DNA from: Halomonas sp. DQ26W
Lineage (GTDB): Bacteria; Pseudomonadota; Gammaproteobacteria; Pseudomonadales; Halomonadaceae
NCBI RefSeq assembly: GCF_003339685.1
Contig: NZ_QPKI01000015.1
Location: 26,436 to 90,435 of the forward strand
Reading direction: 5' to 3'
DNA: 64,000 bases
Each line of letters opens with the position of its first letter. The stretch's first letter is position 1. The notes beneath the pieces were generated by a model that saw only the letters and a program-made list of their open reading frames with translations, was not told the origin of the DNA and made no database searches. Both the position numbers and the translations under genes were made by a program. This document shows positions 36,583-45,462 of the stretch, piece after piece.

Positions 36583-36622
36583 TTGACAACAGTATATATG
36601 AGGTCTATTGATGTATACATCA
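36583..36622 (+). promoter_or_regulatory. Sigma-70 promoter with overlapping GntR palindrome (malonate operon)
   Basis: TTGACA at 36583-36588 is followed after 17 bp by TATTGA at 36606-36611. A perfect 14-bp palindrome TGATGTATACATCA at 36609-36622 overlaps the -10 and the likely start point. FCD-type GntR repressors bind TGTATACA-like palindromes, and such a regulator is encoded divergently, so this is an autoregulatory and operon control site by inference. Confidence 0.7.
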
Positions 36623-36686
36623 GCTCGCCTGATAAACACTAGCCGCAGTAACAACCATACACAAAAACAAATTCTGGAGCCTCAAG

Positions 36687-37688
36687 ATGACACGCCAAAT
36701 CAAGCCTGCCGCTACCGCAGCCCTCGGACTCGCCATCGCCTTCAGCGGCATCGCCTCGGCCGACACCGTCCTTCGTGCCTCCCACCAGTTCCCCGGTGGC
36801 CAGGGAGATGTTCGCGACGAAATGGTGCAGATGATGGCACGCCACGTCGCCGAGGCGGATGTGGGCCTCAGCATACAAGTCTACCCCGGGCAGTCGCTGT
36901 TCAAGGCCAACGAGCAGTGGGGCGCCCTGGTCCGCGGTCGCCTGGACCTCACCCTGCTGCCGCTGGACTATGCCAGCGGACGCCATCCCGAATTTTCCGC
37001 CACCCTGATGCCCGGCCTGGTGCGCAACCATGAGCATGCCAAGCGCCTGAATGACTCCGAATACATGGCGATGATCCACTCGGTCATCGAGGAAGGGGGC
37101 GCCCGGGTACTCGCCGACACCTGGCTGTCGGGGGGCTTCGCCTCCAGCGAGCAGTGCATCACCTCACCGGATACCGTGCGCGGCCAGAACATCCGGGCCG
37201 CCGGACCGGCCTTCGAGCAGATGCTGCAGGCCGCCGGCGCCTCGATCGCCTCGATGCCCTCCTCCGAGGTCTACACCGCCATGCAAACGGGCGTGCTCGA
37301 GGCCGCCAACACCTCCTCGATGTCGTTCATCTCCTTCCGTCTCTACGAACAGGTCGAGTGCCTGACCGAGCCTGGCGACTTCGCGCTGTGGTTCATGTAC
37401 GAGCCGGTGCTGATCTCCGACCAGGTCTGGCAGGGTCTCAACGAGGAGCAGCAGGCCGCCCTGATGGAGGCCGGCAAGGCCGCGGAGGAGTTCTTCGCTG
37501 CCGAGGCCGCGGCCATCGACGAGAAGATGGTAGAGGTCTATCGCGAGAACGGCGTGGAGGTCGTCAGCATGAGCGAAGAGGACTACAACGCCTGGCTCGA
37601 ACTCGCCCAGGAGACCTCCTACAAGAACTTTGCCGAGAACGTGCCCAATGGCCAGGCGATCATCGATGCCGCCCTGGCCGTGGAGTGA
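36687..37688 (+). CDS. dctP: TRAP transporter DctP-type solute receptor, probably malonate
   Basis: 333 residues. The signal peptide (1 to about 25, ending GIASA) precedes DTVLRASHQFPGGQGDVRD, the DctP opening. Later TWLSGGFASSEQCITSPDTVRG and NIRAAGPAFEQML carry the conserved carboxylate-binding Arg. It captures an organic acid in the periplasm for the DctQ-DctM permease encoded next. The malonyl-CoA decarboxylase and synthetase genes that follow point to malonate. It is the first gene after the GntR-controlled promoter. Confidence 0.93.
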   Translation: MTRQIKPAATAALGLAIAFSGIASADTVLRASHQFPGGQGDVRDEMVQMMARHVAEADVGLSIQVYPGQSLFKANEQWGALVRGRLDLTLLPLDYASGRHPEFSATLMPGLVRNHEHAKRLNDSEYMAMIHSVIEEGGARVLADTWLSGGFASSEQCITSPDTVRGQNIRAAGPAFEQMLQAAGASIASMPSSEVYTAMQTGVLEAANTSSMSFISFRLYEQVECLTEPGDFALWFMYEPVLISDQVWQGLNEEQQAALMEAGKAAEEFFAAEAAAIDEKMVEVYRENGVEVVSMSEEDYNAWLELAQETSYKNFAENVPNGQAIIDAALAVE

Positions 37689-37765
37689 GCCCTGACCACT
37701 TGAGACCCGCGCCGGCCACCCGCCCGGGAGGCCGGCGCCCTTTCACTCGGGAGGAAATCCTTGCC

Positions 37766-38281
37766 ATGGCCCACTCTCAGTCCCTTGCTCAACGATCCGG
37801 CGTCGTCGGCGGCTTCATCCGCACGATGGACGTCCTGTCTCGAATCACCGCCTACCTTGCCGCCGCGCTGTTCATCGCCGGTGTGCTGGTGATCTGCCAG
37901 ATGGTCTTCATCCGCTACATCCTCGGCATGAGCACCAGTTGGCAGACCGAATTCACGGTCTTCTCGGTCACCGCCGCCATGCTGCTTGGCAGCCCCTATG
38001 TGCTGATGACCGGCGGCCATGTCGCCATCACCATCCTGCCGGACGCCCTGGGCGGCCTGCCCCAGAAGCTCATGCGACTCGCAGCCTCCCTGATCGGGCT
38101 GGCCTTCTGTGCTGCGCTGGCCTACGGCGCCTGGGTCTATGTCTGGGAGGCCTGGGAAGGCGGCTGGACCACCGGCACCGTATGGAACCCCCCGCTATGG
38201 CCGGCCCTGCTGCCGATGGCCGTGGGAGCGACGCTGCTGTCGCTGCAATACATCGCTGAAATTCTGCGCGGGGAGAACTGA
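37766..38281 (+). CDS. dctQ: TRAP transporter small permease DctQ
   Basis: 171 residues with four membrane helices. The family signature includes FIRYILGMSTSWQTEFTVF followed by MLLGSPYVLMTGGHVAITIL. A GGAGG site lies upstream of the ATG at 37766; the longer open frame from 37154 overlaps dctP out of frame and is not coding. It forms the membrane complex with DctM encoded 2 bp downstream. Confidence 0.93.
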   Translation: MAHSQSLAQRSGVVGGFIRTMDVLSRITAYLAAALFIAGVLVICQMVFIRYILGMSTSWQTEFTVFSVTAAMLLGSPYVLMTGGHVAITILPDALGGLPQKLMRLAASLIGLAFCAALAYGAWVYVWEAWEGGWTTGTVWNPPLWPALLPMAVGATLLSLQYIAEILRGEN

Positions 38282-38283
38282 GC

Positions 38284-39618
38284 ATGGACCCGATTACCAT
38301 GGGAATCATCGTCGCCATCGCCCTGATCTTGCTGATGGCGATCGGCACCCCCATCGCCTTCGCCCTGGGCGGAGTCTCACTGGTGGCCCTGATCTATGAT
38401 CGCGGGCTCCCCGAACTGACCTACTTCGGCGAGACCTTCTTCGACCGCATCGCCGAGTTCGGCTTCGTGGCCATCCCGATGTTCATCCTGATGGGTGCCG
38501 CCGTGGCGTCCTCACCCACCGGGCGCGACCTCTATCGCTCGCTGGACCTATGGATGGGGCGCCTGCCCGGCGGCCTGGCGGTCTCCAACATCGGCGCCTG
38601 CACGATCTTCTCCGCGCTCTCCGGCTCCTCGCCGGCCACCTGCGCCGCCATCGGCAAGATGGGCATTCCAGAGATGCGCGTACGCGGCTATCCGGATGGC
38701 GTGGCGGCCGGCTGCATCGCCGCAGGCGGTACCCTGGGCATCCTCATCCCGCCCTCGGTGACCATGATCATCTACGGCATCTCCACTGAGACCTCGATCG
38801 GCCGCCTGTTCATGGCCGGCGTGGTCCCCGGCTTCATGCTGGCCGGCCTGTTCATGATCTGGACCATGATCGCCTGCCGCCTGGCCGGGGGCTACAACAA
38901 CCCCATGGCGCAGTCCGCTGCGCGGGTGAAGCAGTCCATCAAGGAGAACGTCGACGCCAACCTCAAGGCGTTGATCCGCGTACTGCCGTTCCTGGCCGTG
39001 GTCGCGGGCATCCTGTTCGCCCTCTATGGCGGGGTCGCCACGCCCTCGGAAGCCGCCGGCGTCGGGGCTTTCCTGTGCGTGGCCCTGGCAGTGATCATCT
39101 ACCGCATGTGGCAGGTGGGGCCGATCAAGCTGATCATGCGCGACTCGCTGCGCGAAAGCGTGATGATCATGCTGATCATCGCCACCGCCGAGGTGTTCGC
39201 CTACGCGCTCTCCTCGATGTTCATCACCCAGACCATCGCGGCAGCCATCAGCGATCTCGACGTCAATCGCTGGGTGCTGATGGGCATCATCAACCTGTTC
39301 CTGCTGGTCGCCGGTTTCTTCCTGCCGCCGGTGGCGGTGATCGTGATGACCGCGCCGATCCTGCTGCCGATCATCCTGGCCGCCAACTTCGATCCGTACT
39401 GGTTCGCGGTGATCCTGACCATCAACCTGGAGATCGGCCTGATCACGCCGCCGGTGGGCCTGAACCTGTTCATCATCAAGGGCATCGCCCCGGACATCTC
39501 GCTGCGCGATATCCTGCTGGGCAGCCTGCCCTACGCGCTGTGCATGGTGCTGGGCATCCTGCTGCTCTGCTTCTTCCCGGGTATCGCCCTGTGGCTACCC
39601 AACCTGATCATGGGCTAA
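38284..39618 (+). CDS. dctM: TRAP transporter large permease DctM
   Basis: 444 residues with about 12 helices. Recognised features are PMFILMGAAVASSPTGRDLY, SALSGSSPATCAAIGKMG and GGTLGILIPPSVTMIIYGI, then LITPPVGLNLFIIKGIA near the C-terminus, the DctM ion and substrate path. It uses a sodium or proton gradient to import the acid delivered by DctP. It ends 13 bp before the malonyl-CoA decarboxylase gene, so transport and metabolism share one mRNA. Confidence 0.95.
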   Translation: MDPITMGIIVAIALILLMAIGTPIAFALGGVSLVALIYDRGLPELTYFGETFFDRIAEFGFVAIPMFILMGAAVASSPTGRDLYRSLDLWMGRLPGGLAVSNIGACTIFSALSGSSPATCAAIGKMGIPEMRVRGYPDGVAAGCIAAGGTLGILIPPSVTMIIYGISTETSIGRLFMAGVVPGFMLAGLFMIWTMIACRLAGGYNNPMAQSAARVKQSIKENVDANLKALIRVLPFLAVVAGILFALYGGVATPSEAAGVGAFLCVALAVIIYRMWQVGPIKLIMRDSLRESVMIMLIIATAEVFAYALSSMFITQTIAAAISDLDVNRWVLMGIINLFLLVAGFFLPPVAVIVMTAPILLPIILAANFDPYWFAVILTINLEIGLITPPVGLNLFIIKGIAPDISLRDILLGSLPYALCMVLGILLLCFFPGIALWLPNLIMG

Positions 39619-39631
39619 GGAGGCTCTATCC

Positions 39632-41008
39632 ATGAACATGACCTTCCTGCAGGAGCTGTTCAACAGCATCACCCAGCGCGACGCCCTGCTGCGGCGTCGC
39701 CAGGGGGAGATCGTCGCGCCGGACCATGCTCAGCTGATCAAGGCCTGCCACGCCCTGCTGGAAAGCGATGGAGAGGCGTCGAGCATCGCCCTGGCCAGCC
39801 GGGCCCTGGCCATGTATCGCCAGTTGGACGAGGAGGAGCGGCGGCGCTTCTTCGAATGCCTGGAAACCGAGTTCGCCGCCGAGCCAACGGACATCGACAG
39901 GGCCTATGCGGCCTACCGGGAAGCGCGCAACAACGCCAACCTGCAGACGCTGTTCGATGCCTGCGAACCGCGCCGGCAGGAGCTGTTCCGGCGGCTCAAC
40001 CTGGCCAGCAACGGCACTTACGAGCTGGTGCGCATGCGCGAGGACCTGCTGGGGCTGCTGCGCGAGCCCCGCTCGGACGGGAAAGAGCTCAATGCCATCG
40101 ACGCCGACTTCGCCCACCTGTTCGGCTCCTGGTTCAACCGCGGCTTCCTGATGCTCAAGCGTATCGACTGGAACACGCCGGCATCGATCCTGGAGAAGAT
40201 CATTCGCTACGAGGCGGTGCACGAGATCCGCGACTGGGACGACCTGCGTCGCCGGCTCGACGCCCGCGACCGGCGCTGCTTCGCCTTCTTCCACCCGGCG
40301 ATCGGCGACGAACCGCTGATCTTCGTCGAGGTGGCCCTGTGCAAGGGCCTCCCGGACAGGATCCAGCCGATACTCTCGGGGGAGAGTGCCGGCGAACGAG
40401 ACATCGACGACCCCGAGGCCGCCGATGCCGCCGCCTTCTTCGGCATCAGCAACTGCCAGACCGGCCTGCGCGGCATCTCCTTCGGCAACTTCCTGATCAA
40501 GCAGGTGGTCCAGGAACTCAAGCAGGAGCTGCCCCAGCTCAAGCACTTCGTGACCCTCTCGCCGGTGCCCGGCTTCAGCCAGTGGCTCGCGGGCTGCCGC
40601 ACCGACGAGAGCCTGCCGGCCGAACTGCGCCGCACCCTGGAAGGGCTCGACAACCCCGACTGGCATCGCGACCCGGAGCAGAGCGATCGCCTGAAGGCCA
40701 TCATCAAGCCCCTGGCCGCACGCTACCTGGTGGAGGAGAAGAATGCCCGCGGCCTGCCGCTCAACCCGGTGGCCCGCTTCCACCTGGGTAACGGCGCCGA
40801 ACTGAAGCGCATCAACTGGCTTGGCGATGTCTCGCCCAAGGGCCTGAAACAGGCCGAGGGACTCATGGTCAACTATCTCTACGTACTCGACGACATCGAG
40901 CGAAATCACGAAAATTACATCGCCAACGCCAAGGTGGCCCACTCGAACGAGGTCCGCGACCTCGTTCGCCGCGCCAGGAAAATGGCCAAGGGAGAGAACG
41001 TCAAATGA
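39632..41008 (+). CDS. matA: Malonyl-CoA decarboxylase
   Basis: 458 residues, full length for MatA/MLYCD. The helical N-terminal domain (about 1-170) precedes the GNAT-like catalytic domain: FFHPAIGDEPLIFVEVAL, then HFVTLSPVPGFSQWL with the catalytic Ser, and PVARFHLGNGAEL with the catalytic His near residue 390. It splits malonyl-CoA to acetyl-CoA and CO2. GGAGG precedes the start. Its stop overlaps the matB start (ATGA), a tight pair: synthetase makes malonyl-CoA, decarboxylase consumes it. Confidence 0.96.
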   Translation: MNMTFLQELFNSITQRDALLRRRQGEIVAPDHAQLIKACHALLESDGEASSIALASRALAMYRQLDEEERRRFFECLETEFAAEPTDIDRAYAAYREARNNANLQTLFDACEPRRQELFRRLNLASNGTYELVRMREDLLGLLREPRSDGKELNAIDADFAHLFGSWFNRGFLMLKRIDWNTPASILEKIIRYEAVHEIRDWDDLRRRLDARDRRCFAFFHPAIGDEPLIFVEVALCKGLPDRIQPILSGESAGERDIDDPEAADAAAFFGISNCQTGLRGISFGNFLIKQVVQELKQELPQLKHFVTLSPVPGFSQWLAGCRTDESLPAELRRTLEGLDNPDWHRDPEQSDRLKAIIKPLAARYLVEEKNARGLPLNPVARFHLGNGAELKRINWLGDVSPKGLKQAEGLMVNYLYVLDDIERNHENYIANAKVAHSNEVRDLVRRARKMAKGENVK

Positions 41009-42522
41009 GCCAGAATCTTTTCGAAACCTTCGCCGCCCGCATGCAGGAACGCGGCGATGCCGATTTCATCACTACCCGTGACGGCCGCCGCTACAGCCAC
41101 GCCGCTGCCCTGGCCGCCAGCGCCCGGCTGGCCGGTGCCCTGGCCGCGCTGGGTGTCGCCCCCGGCGACCGGGTCGCCGTGCAGGTCGACAAGAGCCCCG
41201 AGGCGATCCTGCTCTATCTCGCCTGCCTGCGGATCGGCGGCGTCTACCTGCCGCTCAACACCGGCTATACCGCCGACGAGATCCGCTACTTCCTGGCCGA
41301 CGCCGAACCGGCCCTGTTCGTCTGCCGTCCGGCCGCCCTGGACCAGGCCCGGGCGGTGGCCAGCGAGACCGGCTGCCCGGCGGTGGAAACCCTGGGCACC
41401 GATGGCGACGGCAGCCTGATGGAGGCCGCCGAGCGGGCCACGCCGCACGACACCATCGAGCCGCGTGAGGAGAACGACCTGGCCGCGATCCTCTATACCT
41501 CGGGCACCACCGGGCGCTCCAAGGGCGCCATGCTGACCCACCGCAACCTGGGCTCCAATGCCGCCACCCTGGTCGAGGCCTGGCGCTTTACCGCCGAGGA
41601 CCGCCTGATTCATGCCCTGCCGATCTTCCACACCCACGGGCTGTTCGTCGGCTGCAACGTCACCCTGATGGCCGGCTCGAGCATGCTGTTCCTGCCGAGC
41701 TTCGACGCCGACGTGATCTTCGAGGAGCTGCCTCGCGGCAGCGTGATGATGGGGGTGCCGACCTTCTATACGCGGCTGATCCAGGATCCGCGCCTGACCC
41801 CCGAAGTCACCGCCAACATGCGGCTGTTCGTCTCCGGCTCGGCCCCGCTCACCGCCGAGACCCACCGGGAGTTCGAACAGAAGAGCGGCCATGCCATCCT
41901 CGAGCGCTACGGCATGACCGAAACCAACATGAACCTCTCCAACCCCTACGACGGCGATCGTCGCGCCGGCACCGTGGGCATGCCGCTGCCGGGCGTGGAG
42001 TACCGCATCACCGACCGCGAAACCCATGAGCCGCTCCCCAATGGCGAGATCGGCATGCTCGAGATTCGCGGCCCCAACGTCTTCATCGGCTACTGGCGGA
42101 TGCCCGAGAAGACCCGCGAGGAGCTTCTGGAGGATGGCTTCTTCGTCACCGGCGACCTGGCCATGGTCGACGAACGCGGCTATGTCCATATCGTCGGCCG
42201 CGACAAGGACATGGTCATTTCCGGGGGCTACAACGTCTACCCCAAGGAGGTCGAGCAGATCATCGACGAACTGGAGGGGGTGAAGGAGTCCGCCGTGATC
42301 GGCGTGCCCCACCCGGACTTCGGCGAAGGCGTTACCGCCGTGGTGGTACCGGAAGCCGGCGCCCGGCTCGACGAGCGGGATGTCATCGACTTCCTCAAGG
42401 ACCGGCTGGCGAAGTACAAGCAGCCCAAGCGGGTGCTCTTCGTCGACGGGCTGCCGTACAACACCATGGGCAAGGTCCAGAAGAATGAACTGCGCAAGAA
42501 TTACCAGGACATCTATCGTTAG
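41005..42522 (+). CDS. matB: Malonyl-CoA synthetase MatB (AMP-forming)
   Basis: 505 residues of the acyl-adenylate family. The ATP loop is LYTSGTTGRSKGAMLTHRN, followed by YGMTETNMN, the hinge TGDLAMVDERGY and the C-terminal catalytic Lys in NTMGKVQKNELRKNY. Several residues around GSVMMGVPTFYTRL and LERYGMTETNMN match malonate-specific MatB. It activates malonate with ATP and CoA. The overlap with matA and the TRAP genes upstream complete a transport-activation-decarboxylation route to acetyl-CoA. Confidence 0.94.
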   Translation: MSQNLFETFAARMQERGDADFITTRDGRRYSHAAALAASARLAGALAALGVAPGDRVAVQVDKSPEAILLYLACLRIGGVYLPLNTGYTADEIRYFLADAEPALFVCRPAALDQARAVASETGCPAVETLGTDGDGSLMEAAERATPHDTIEPREENDLAAILYTSGTTGRSKGAMLTHRNLGSNAATLVEAWRFTAEDRLIHALPIFHTHGLFVGCNVTLMAGSSMLFLPSFDADVIFEELPRGSVMMGVPTFYTRLIQDPRLTPEVTANMRLFVSGSAPLTAETHREFEQKSGHAILERYGMTETNMNLSNPYDGDRRAGTVGMPLPGVEYRITDRETHEPLPNGEIGMLEIRGPNVFIGYWRMPEKTREELLEDGFFVTGDLAMVDERGYVHIVGRDKDMVISGGYNVYPKEVEQIIDELEGVKESAVIGVPHPDFGEGVTAVVVPEAGARLDERDVIDFLKDRLAKYKQPKRVLFVDGLPYNTMGKVQKNELRKNYQDIYR

Positions 42523-42557
42523 GAAACACCGACGAGACAGAAGAGGCAACGACCAAC

Positions 42558-43160
42558 ATGCCCAAGCGCATCACCTACTACTTCAGCCAGGTATCGCCCT
42601 GGACCTACCTGGGCCATGCCCGGCTCGGCGAGATCGCCGCCCGCCACGGCGCCACCATCGACTATGTGCCGATCACGCTCAGCGCAGTATTCCCCAGGAC
42701 CGGCGGGCTGCCGCTGCCCAAGCGGGCGCCCGAGCGCCAGGCCTACCGCATGGCCGAGCTGAAGCGCTGGCCGCAGGAGCTTGGCATTCCCCTCAACCGG
42801 CAACCCAAGCACTTCCCCACCGACGACCGCCCGGCGGCGCGCCTGGCACTGACCGCCAAGGCCCATGGCCACGACATCGCCGAACTTTCGCTGGCCATAC
42901 TCAAGGCCTGCTGGGTCGAGGAGCGTGATGTCGCCGACCTCGACACGCTGCGCGAGATCGCCGACGCCTGCGGCCTGGACGGCCAGGCACTGCTGGAGGA
43001 GTCGGAATCGGACGTGGGGCAGCAGCGCCTCAATGAGGCCTGTGAACAGGCCGTCGCGGCAGGCTGCTTCGGCTCCCCGTGGTACGACATCGACGGTGAG
43101 CCCTTCTGGGGGCAAGACAGGCTCGATCTGGTCGAGAAGAAACTGGCCGGCGAACCGTGA
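42558..43160 (+). CDS. 2-hydroxychromene-2-carboxylate isomerase-like DsbA-fold protein
   Basis: 200 residues of the thioredoxin-like DsbA family. The N-terminal ITYYFSQVSPWTYLGHARL has Ser in place of Cys, as in HCCA isomerases and kappa-class GSTs, which bind glutathione. It ends with the conserved cis-Pro region GCFGSPWYDIDGEPFWGQDRLDLVE. Such enzymes isomerise aromatic breakdown intermediates, but no naphthalene genes are near and a glutathione-linked detoxification role is as likely. It follows matB by 35 bp and overlaps the next gene. Confidence 0.85.
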   Translation: MPKRITYYFSQVSPWTYLGHARLGEIAARHGATIDYVPITLSAVFPRTGGLPLPKRAPERQAYRMAELKRWPQELGIPLNRQPKHFPTDDRPAARLALTAKAHGHDIAELSLAILKACWVEERDVADLDTLREIADACGLDGQALLEESESDVGQQRLNEACEQAVAAGCFGSPWYDIDGEPFWGQDRLDLVEKKLAGEP

Positions 43161-43759
43161 GTCAAACCGGCATGCATTCACTCAGCCCCCGGGGGCTCGC
43201 CATCGTCGACGAGCTCGCCGAGCGTCACGATTTCAGTCGCGACGCCATTGCGCACATGGTATTGGCCGTGGCCGACGGTGATGGCCAGATGGCGATGTTT
43301 TCGCACCCGGAGTTCGGCGGTCCCGGCCAATGGATGCAGGGTGGCATGCTGATGCTGAGCGACCCTCTCAACCATGCTTTGAACGCCCGCGTGGATGCGC
43401 TGTGCCACGAAATTGGTGAGAGGGTTGGTGGGATGGCTGGTGAAGGGATAGCGGGTGAAATAGCTGCCCAACAGCCAGCTTGGCTCGTCGCGGAAGATAA
43501 CACCGCCTGGTGGCCGGCGGAACTCGGCGCACCCAACGCGACCGGCGAACAGAACGGTTTGCGCTACGCCTACTTTGCCCAGGCTCGGCGCCTCGTCGTA
43601 CAAACCGAAGATACCCTCCGCGTCTATGACACCCTGGACCATCGCATCCATGGCTTTGCCCAGCAGCAGGGAAGCCAGAGCCGATTGACGGTTACCAGCC
43701 AGCACGGCGACGTCGACCTCGCGAGCCTGCCGGTCGTATCCAGCAGAAAACAGCCGTAG
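43157..43759 (+). CDS. Small uncharacterised protein, possibly a SHOCT-family homologue lacking the SHOCT tail
   Basis: 200 residues without membrane segments. It has HSLSPRGLAIVDELAERHDF, a MAMFSHPEFGGPGQWMQGGM stretch and a C-terminal part with GLRYAYFAQARRL and VYDTLDHRIHGFAQQQ. This layout resembles bacterial proteins that normally end in a short SHOCT helix pair; here the chain stops right after SLPVVSSRKQP, so that tail appears to be missing. That resemblance is from memory and uncertain. A Gly-rich segment at about 92-106 comes from GGT-rich DNA. Its start overlaps the isomerase-like gene (ATGA-type, using GTGA). Confidence 0.55.
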   Translation: MSQTGMHSLSPRGLAIVDELAERHDFSRDAIAHMVLAVADGDGQMAMFSHPEFGGPGQWMQGGMLMLSDPLNHALNARVDALCHEIGERVGGMAGEGIAGEIAAQQPAWLVAEDNTAWWPAELGAPNATGEQNGLRYAYFAQARRLVVQTEDTLRVYDTLDHRIHGFAQQQGSQSRLTVTSQHGDVDLASLPVVSSRKQP

Positions 43760-43781
43760 AGCTAGGAAGCGTTCTGTTTCC

Positions 43782-45209
43782 TCAGGCTACAAAGGGATCT
43801 ACCGGCGTGCACGGCCCAAACGCGGCCTCGATGACCTCGGCAGCCTCCAGCACCAGGTCGTCGCGAAAGCGGTCGGCGTACAACTGGACGGTCATCGGTG
43901 CGTTGTCGATCGGCCGGGTCGGTAGCACGACGGCGGGGAAGCCGAGCAGATTGCCGGGGGTCACGAACCACTGCATGCCCAGCATCAACTCGCTGCCGGC
44001 TGGCGAGGCGACATCGGCATCGTGCACGAACGGTGCCGAAGGCCAGACGGGCCCCAGGATTAACGGATATTCCGCAAAGAACGCCGACCAGGCCCGGCCG
44101 AGACGCGAACGCTCCTGATGCAGCGCGGCATGCGTCACCGAGGGATCGATCCTGGCGATCAGGGCATCCATGAGCATGGCGGCCTCCAGGCTGAGCGTGG
44201 GCCGTATCGACTCGGCCGTGAGGCTCAGGTCGGACATCTGGAATTGCGTCCAGAGATGGTTGATCAGCTCGATTTCCGGCGGTATCCCCTCCTCCACCTG
44301 GTAACCGCCGGCGGCAAGCGCCTCGCCTGCCGCCCGGACGCTGGCGACAATGGCCGGGTCAACCACACTGCCGGGCAACGATGTCACCATGGCCACACGA
44401 CGCGGGACTCGCGGGCCTTCCAGCACCACCGTGACCGAGCGAGGGTCGCGCACGTGCTGCCCATGAACCTGCTCCAGAACGAGCCTGAGATCAGCCACAC
44501 TGCGGGCAATGGGGCCATCTGTCAGCATCACCTGGGCACTCAGGAAGCCATCGCCGGCACTACCGTAAGGCACGCGCCCCTGGGTGGGCTTCAATGCCGC
44601 GACACCGCAGCAGAACGCCGGATTCCTCAGTGATCCGCCGATGTCGTTGCCGATTCCCAGCGGCGACATGCCGGACGCCACGGCCGAGCCTTCGCCACCG
44701 CTGCTGCCCCCGGCGGTCAGCTGTGCGTTCCACGGATTGCGCGTCAGTCCTCTGAACGGGTTACTGGTGGAGATCCGCAGGCCCATTTCCGGCATGTTGG
44801 TGCGCCCGATGGGAATGGCGCCAGCGGTACGCATCCGTTCGACCACCGGCGCATCCTGTTCCGGCAATGCCTTGGCGTTCGCGGCCAGGCCCAAGGTGGT
44901 CGGGGTACCTACGCAATCGATATTCTCCTTCACGGTGATCGGCACCCCGTGCAGGGGCGGCAGATCGCGCTTGCCCGCCTGTTTGAGATGGGCATCCGCG
45001 GCGTCCGCCGCCTCTTGGGCCGATGTGCGCAGCATGATAGTGACGGCATTGAGTGTCGGGTTGACCGCCTCGATCCGCGCCAGGTGCGCATCGACCACCT
45101 CGCGGCTCGATACTTCCCCGGACCTGATAAGTGCCGCCAATGTCGTCGCGGACTGGCGCCAGAGTTCCTGCGAACCATTCGGGGGCTTGGGAGAAGCGCG
45201 CTTTCTCAT
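43782..45209 (-). CDS. Amidase (amidase signature family)
   Basis: 475 residues. The Ser-cisSer-Lys triad is complete: Lys94 in PITVKENIDC, Ser170 in AGGSSGGEG and Ser193 in GNDIGGSLRNPA. The family hydrolyses amides and includes indole-acetamide hydrolases and GatA; no GatB or GatC is adjacent, so this is a catabolic amidase of unknown substrate. It could release a malonate-type acid from an amide, which would fit the neighbouring operon, but this is speculative. It converges with the malonate operon, leaving a gap of 22 bp after the preceding stop. Confidence 0.92.
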   Translation of the reverse strand: MRKRASPKPPNGSQELWRQSATTLAALIRSGEVSSREVVDAHLARIEAVNPTLNAVTIMLRTSAQEAADAADAHLKQAGKRDLPPLHGVPITVKENIDCVGTPTTLGLAANAKALPEQDAPVVERMRTAGAIPIGRTNMPEMGLRISTSNPFRGLTRNPWNAQLTAGGSSGGEGSAVASGMSPLGIGNDIGGSLRNPAFCCGVAALKPTQGRVPYGSAGDGFLSAQVMLTDGPIARSVADLRLVLEQVHGQHVRDPRSVTVVLEGPRVPRRVAMVTSLPGSVVDPAIVASVRAAGEALAAGGYQVEEGIPPEIELINHLWTQFQMSDLSLTAESIRPTLSLEAAMLMDALIARIDPSVTHAALHQERSRLGRAWSAFFAEYPLILGPVWPSAPFVHDADVASPAGSELMLGMQWFVTPGNLLGFPAVVLPTRPIDNAPMTVQLYADRFRDDLVLEAAEVIEAAFGPCTPVDPFVA

Positions 45210-45462
45210 GGTTTCACTTCCTTTGTGGACGTGACACCCCTAACGGAGGCGGCACGGCGATGCGATCCTGCATCATCAAGAGGGGAGCATCGGCACGGGC
45301 GAATCGTCCCGCAGATAGAGAGGATAGATGGCGATCTGCTCAGTGGTGCCTATCTAGCAGGATAGTCGCTCATAGCGAATTCTCTTCAGGCGGTGAAAAG
45401 CACCTCACCGGCGGGCTGTGAATCCAGCCGCCGACCTACCTAACGCGCGAGACGCCACCGCC

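Noticed and set aside
40915..42549. A 544-codon minus-strand frame opposite matB.
   Set aside because: Antisense to a complete acyl-adenylate enzyme; no recognisable motif.
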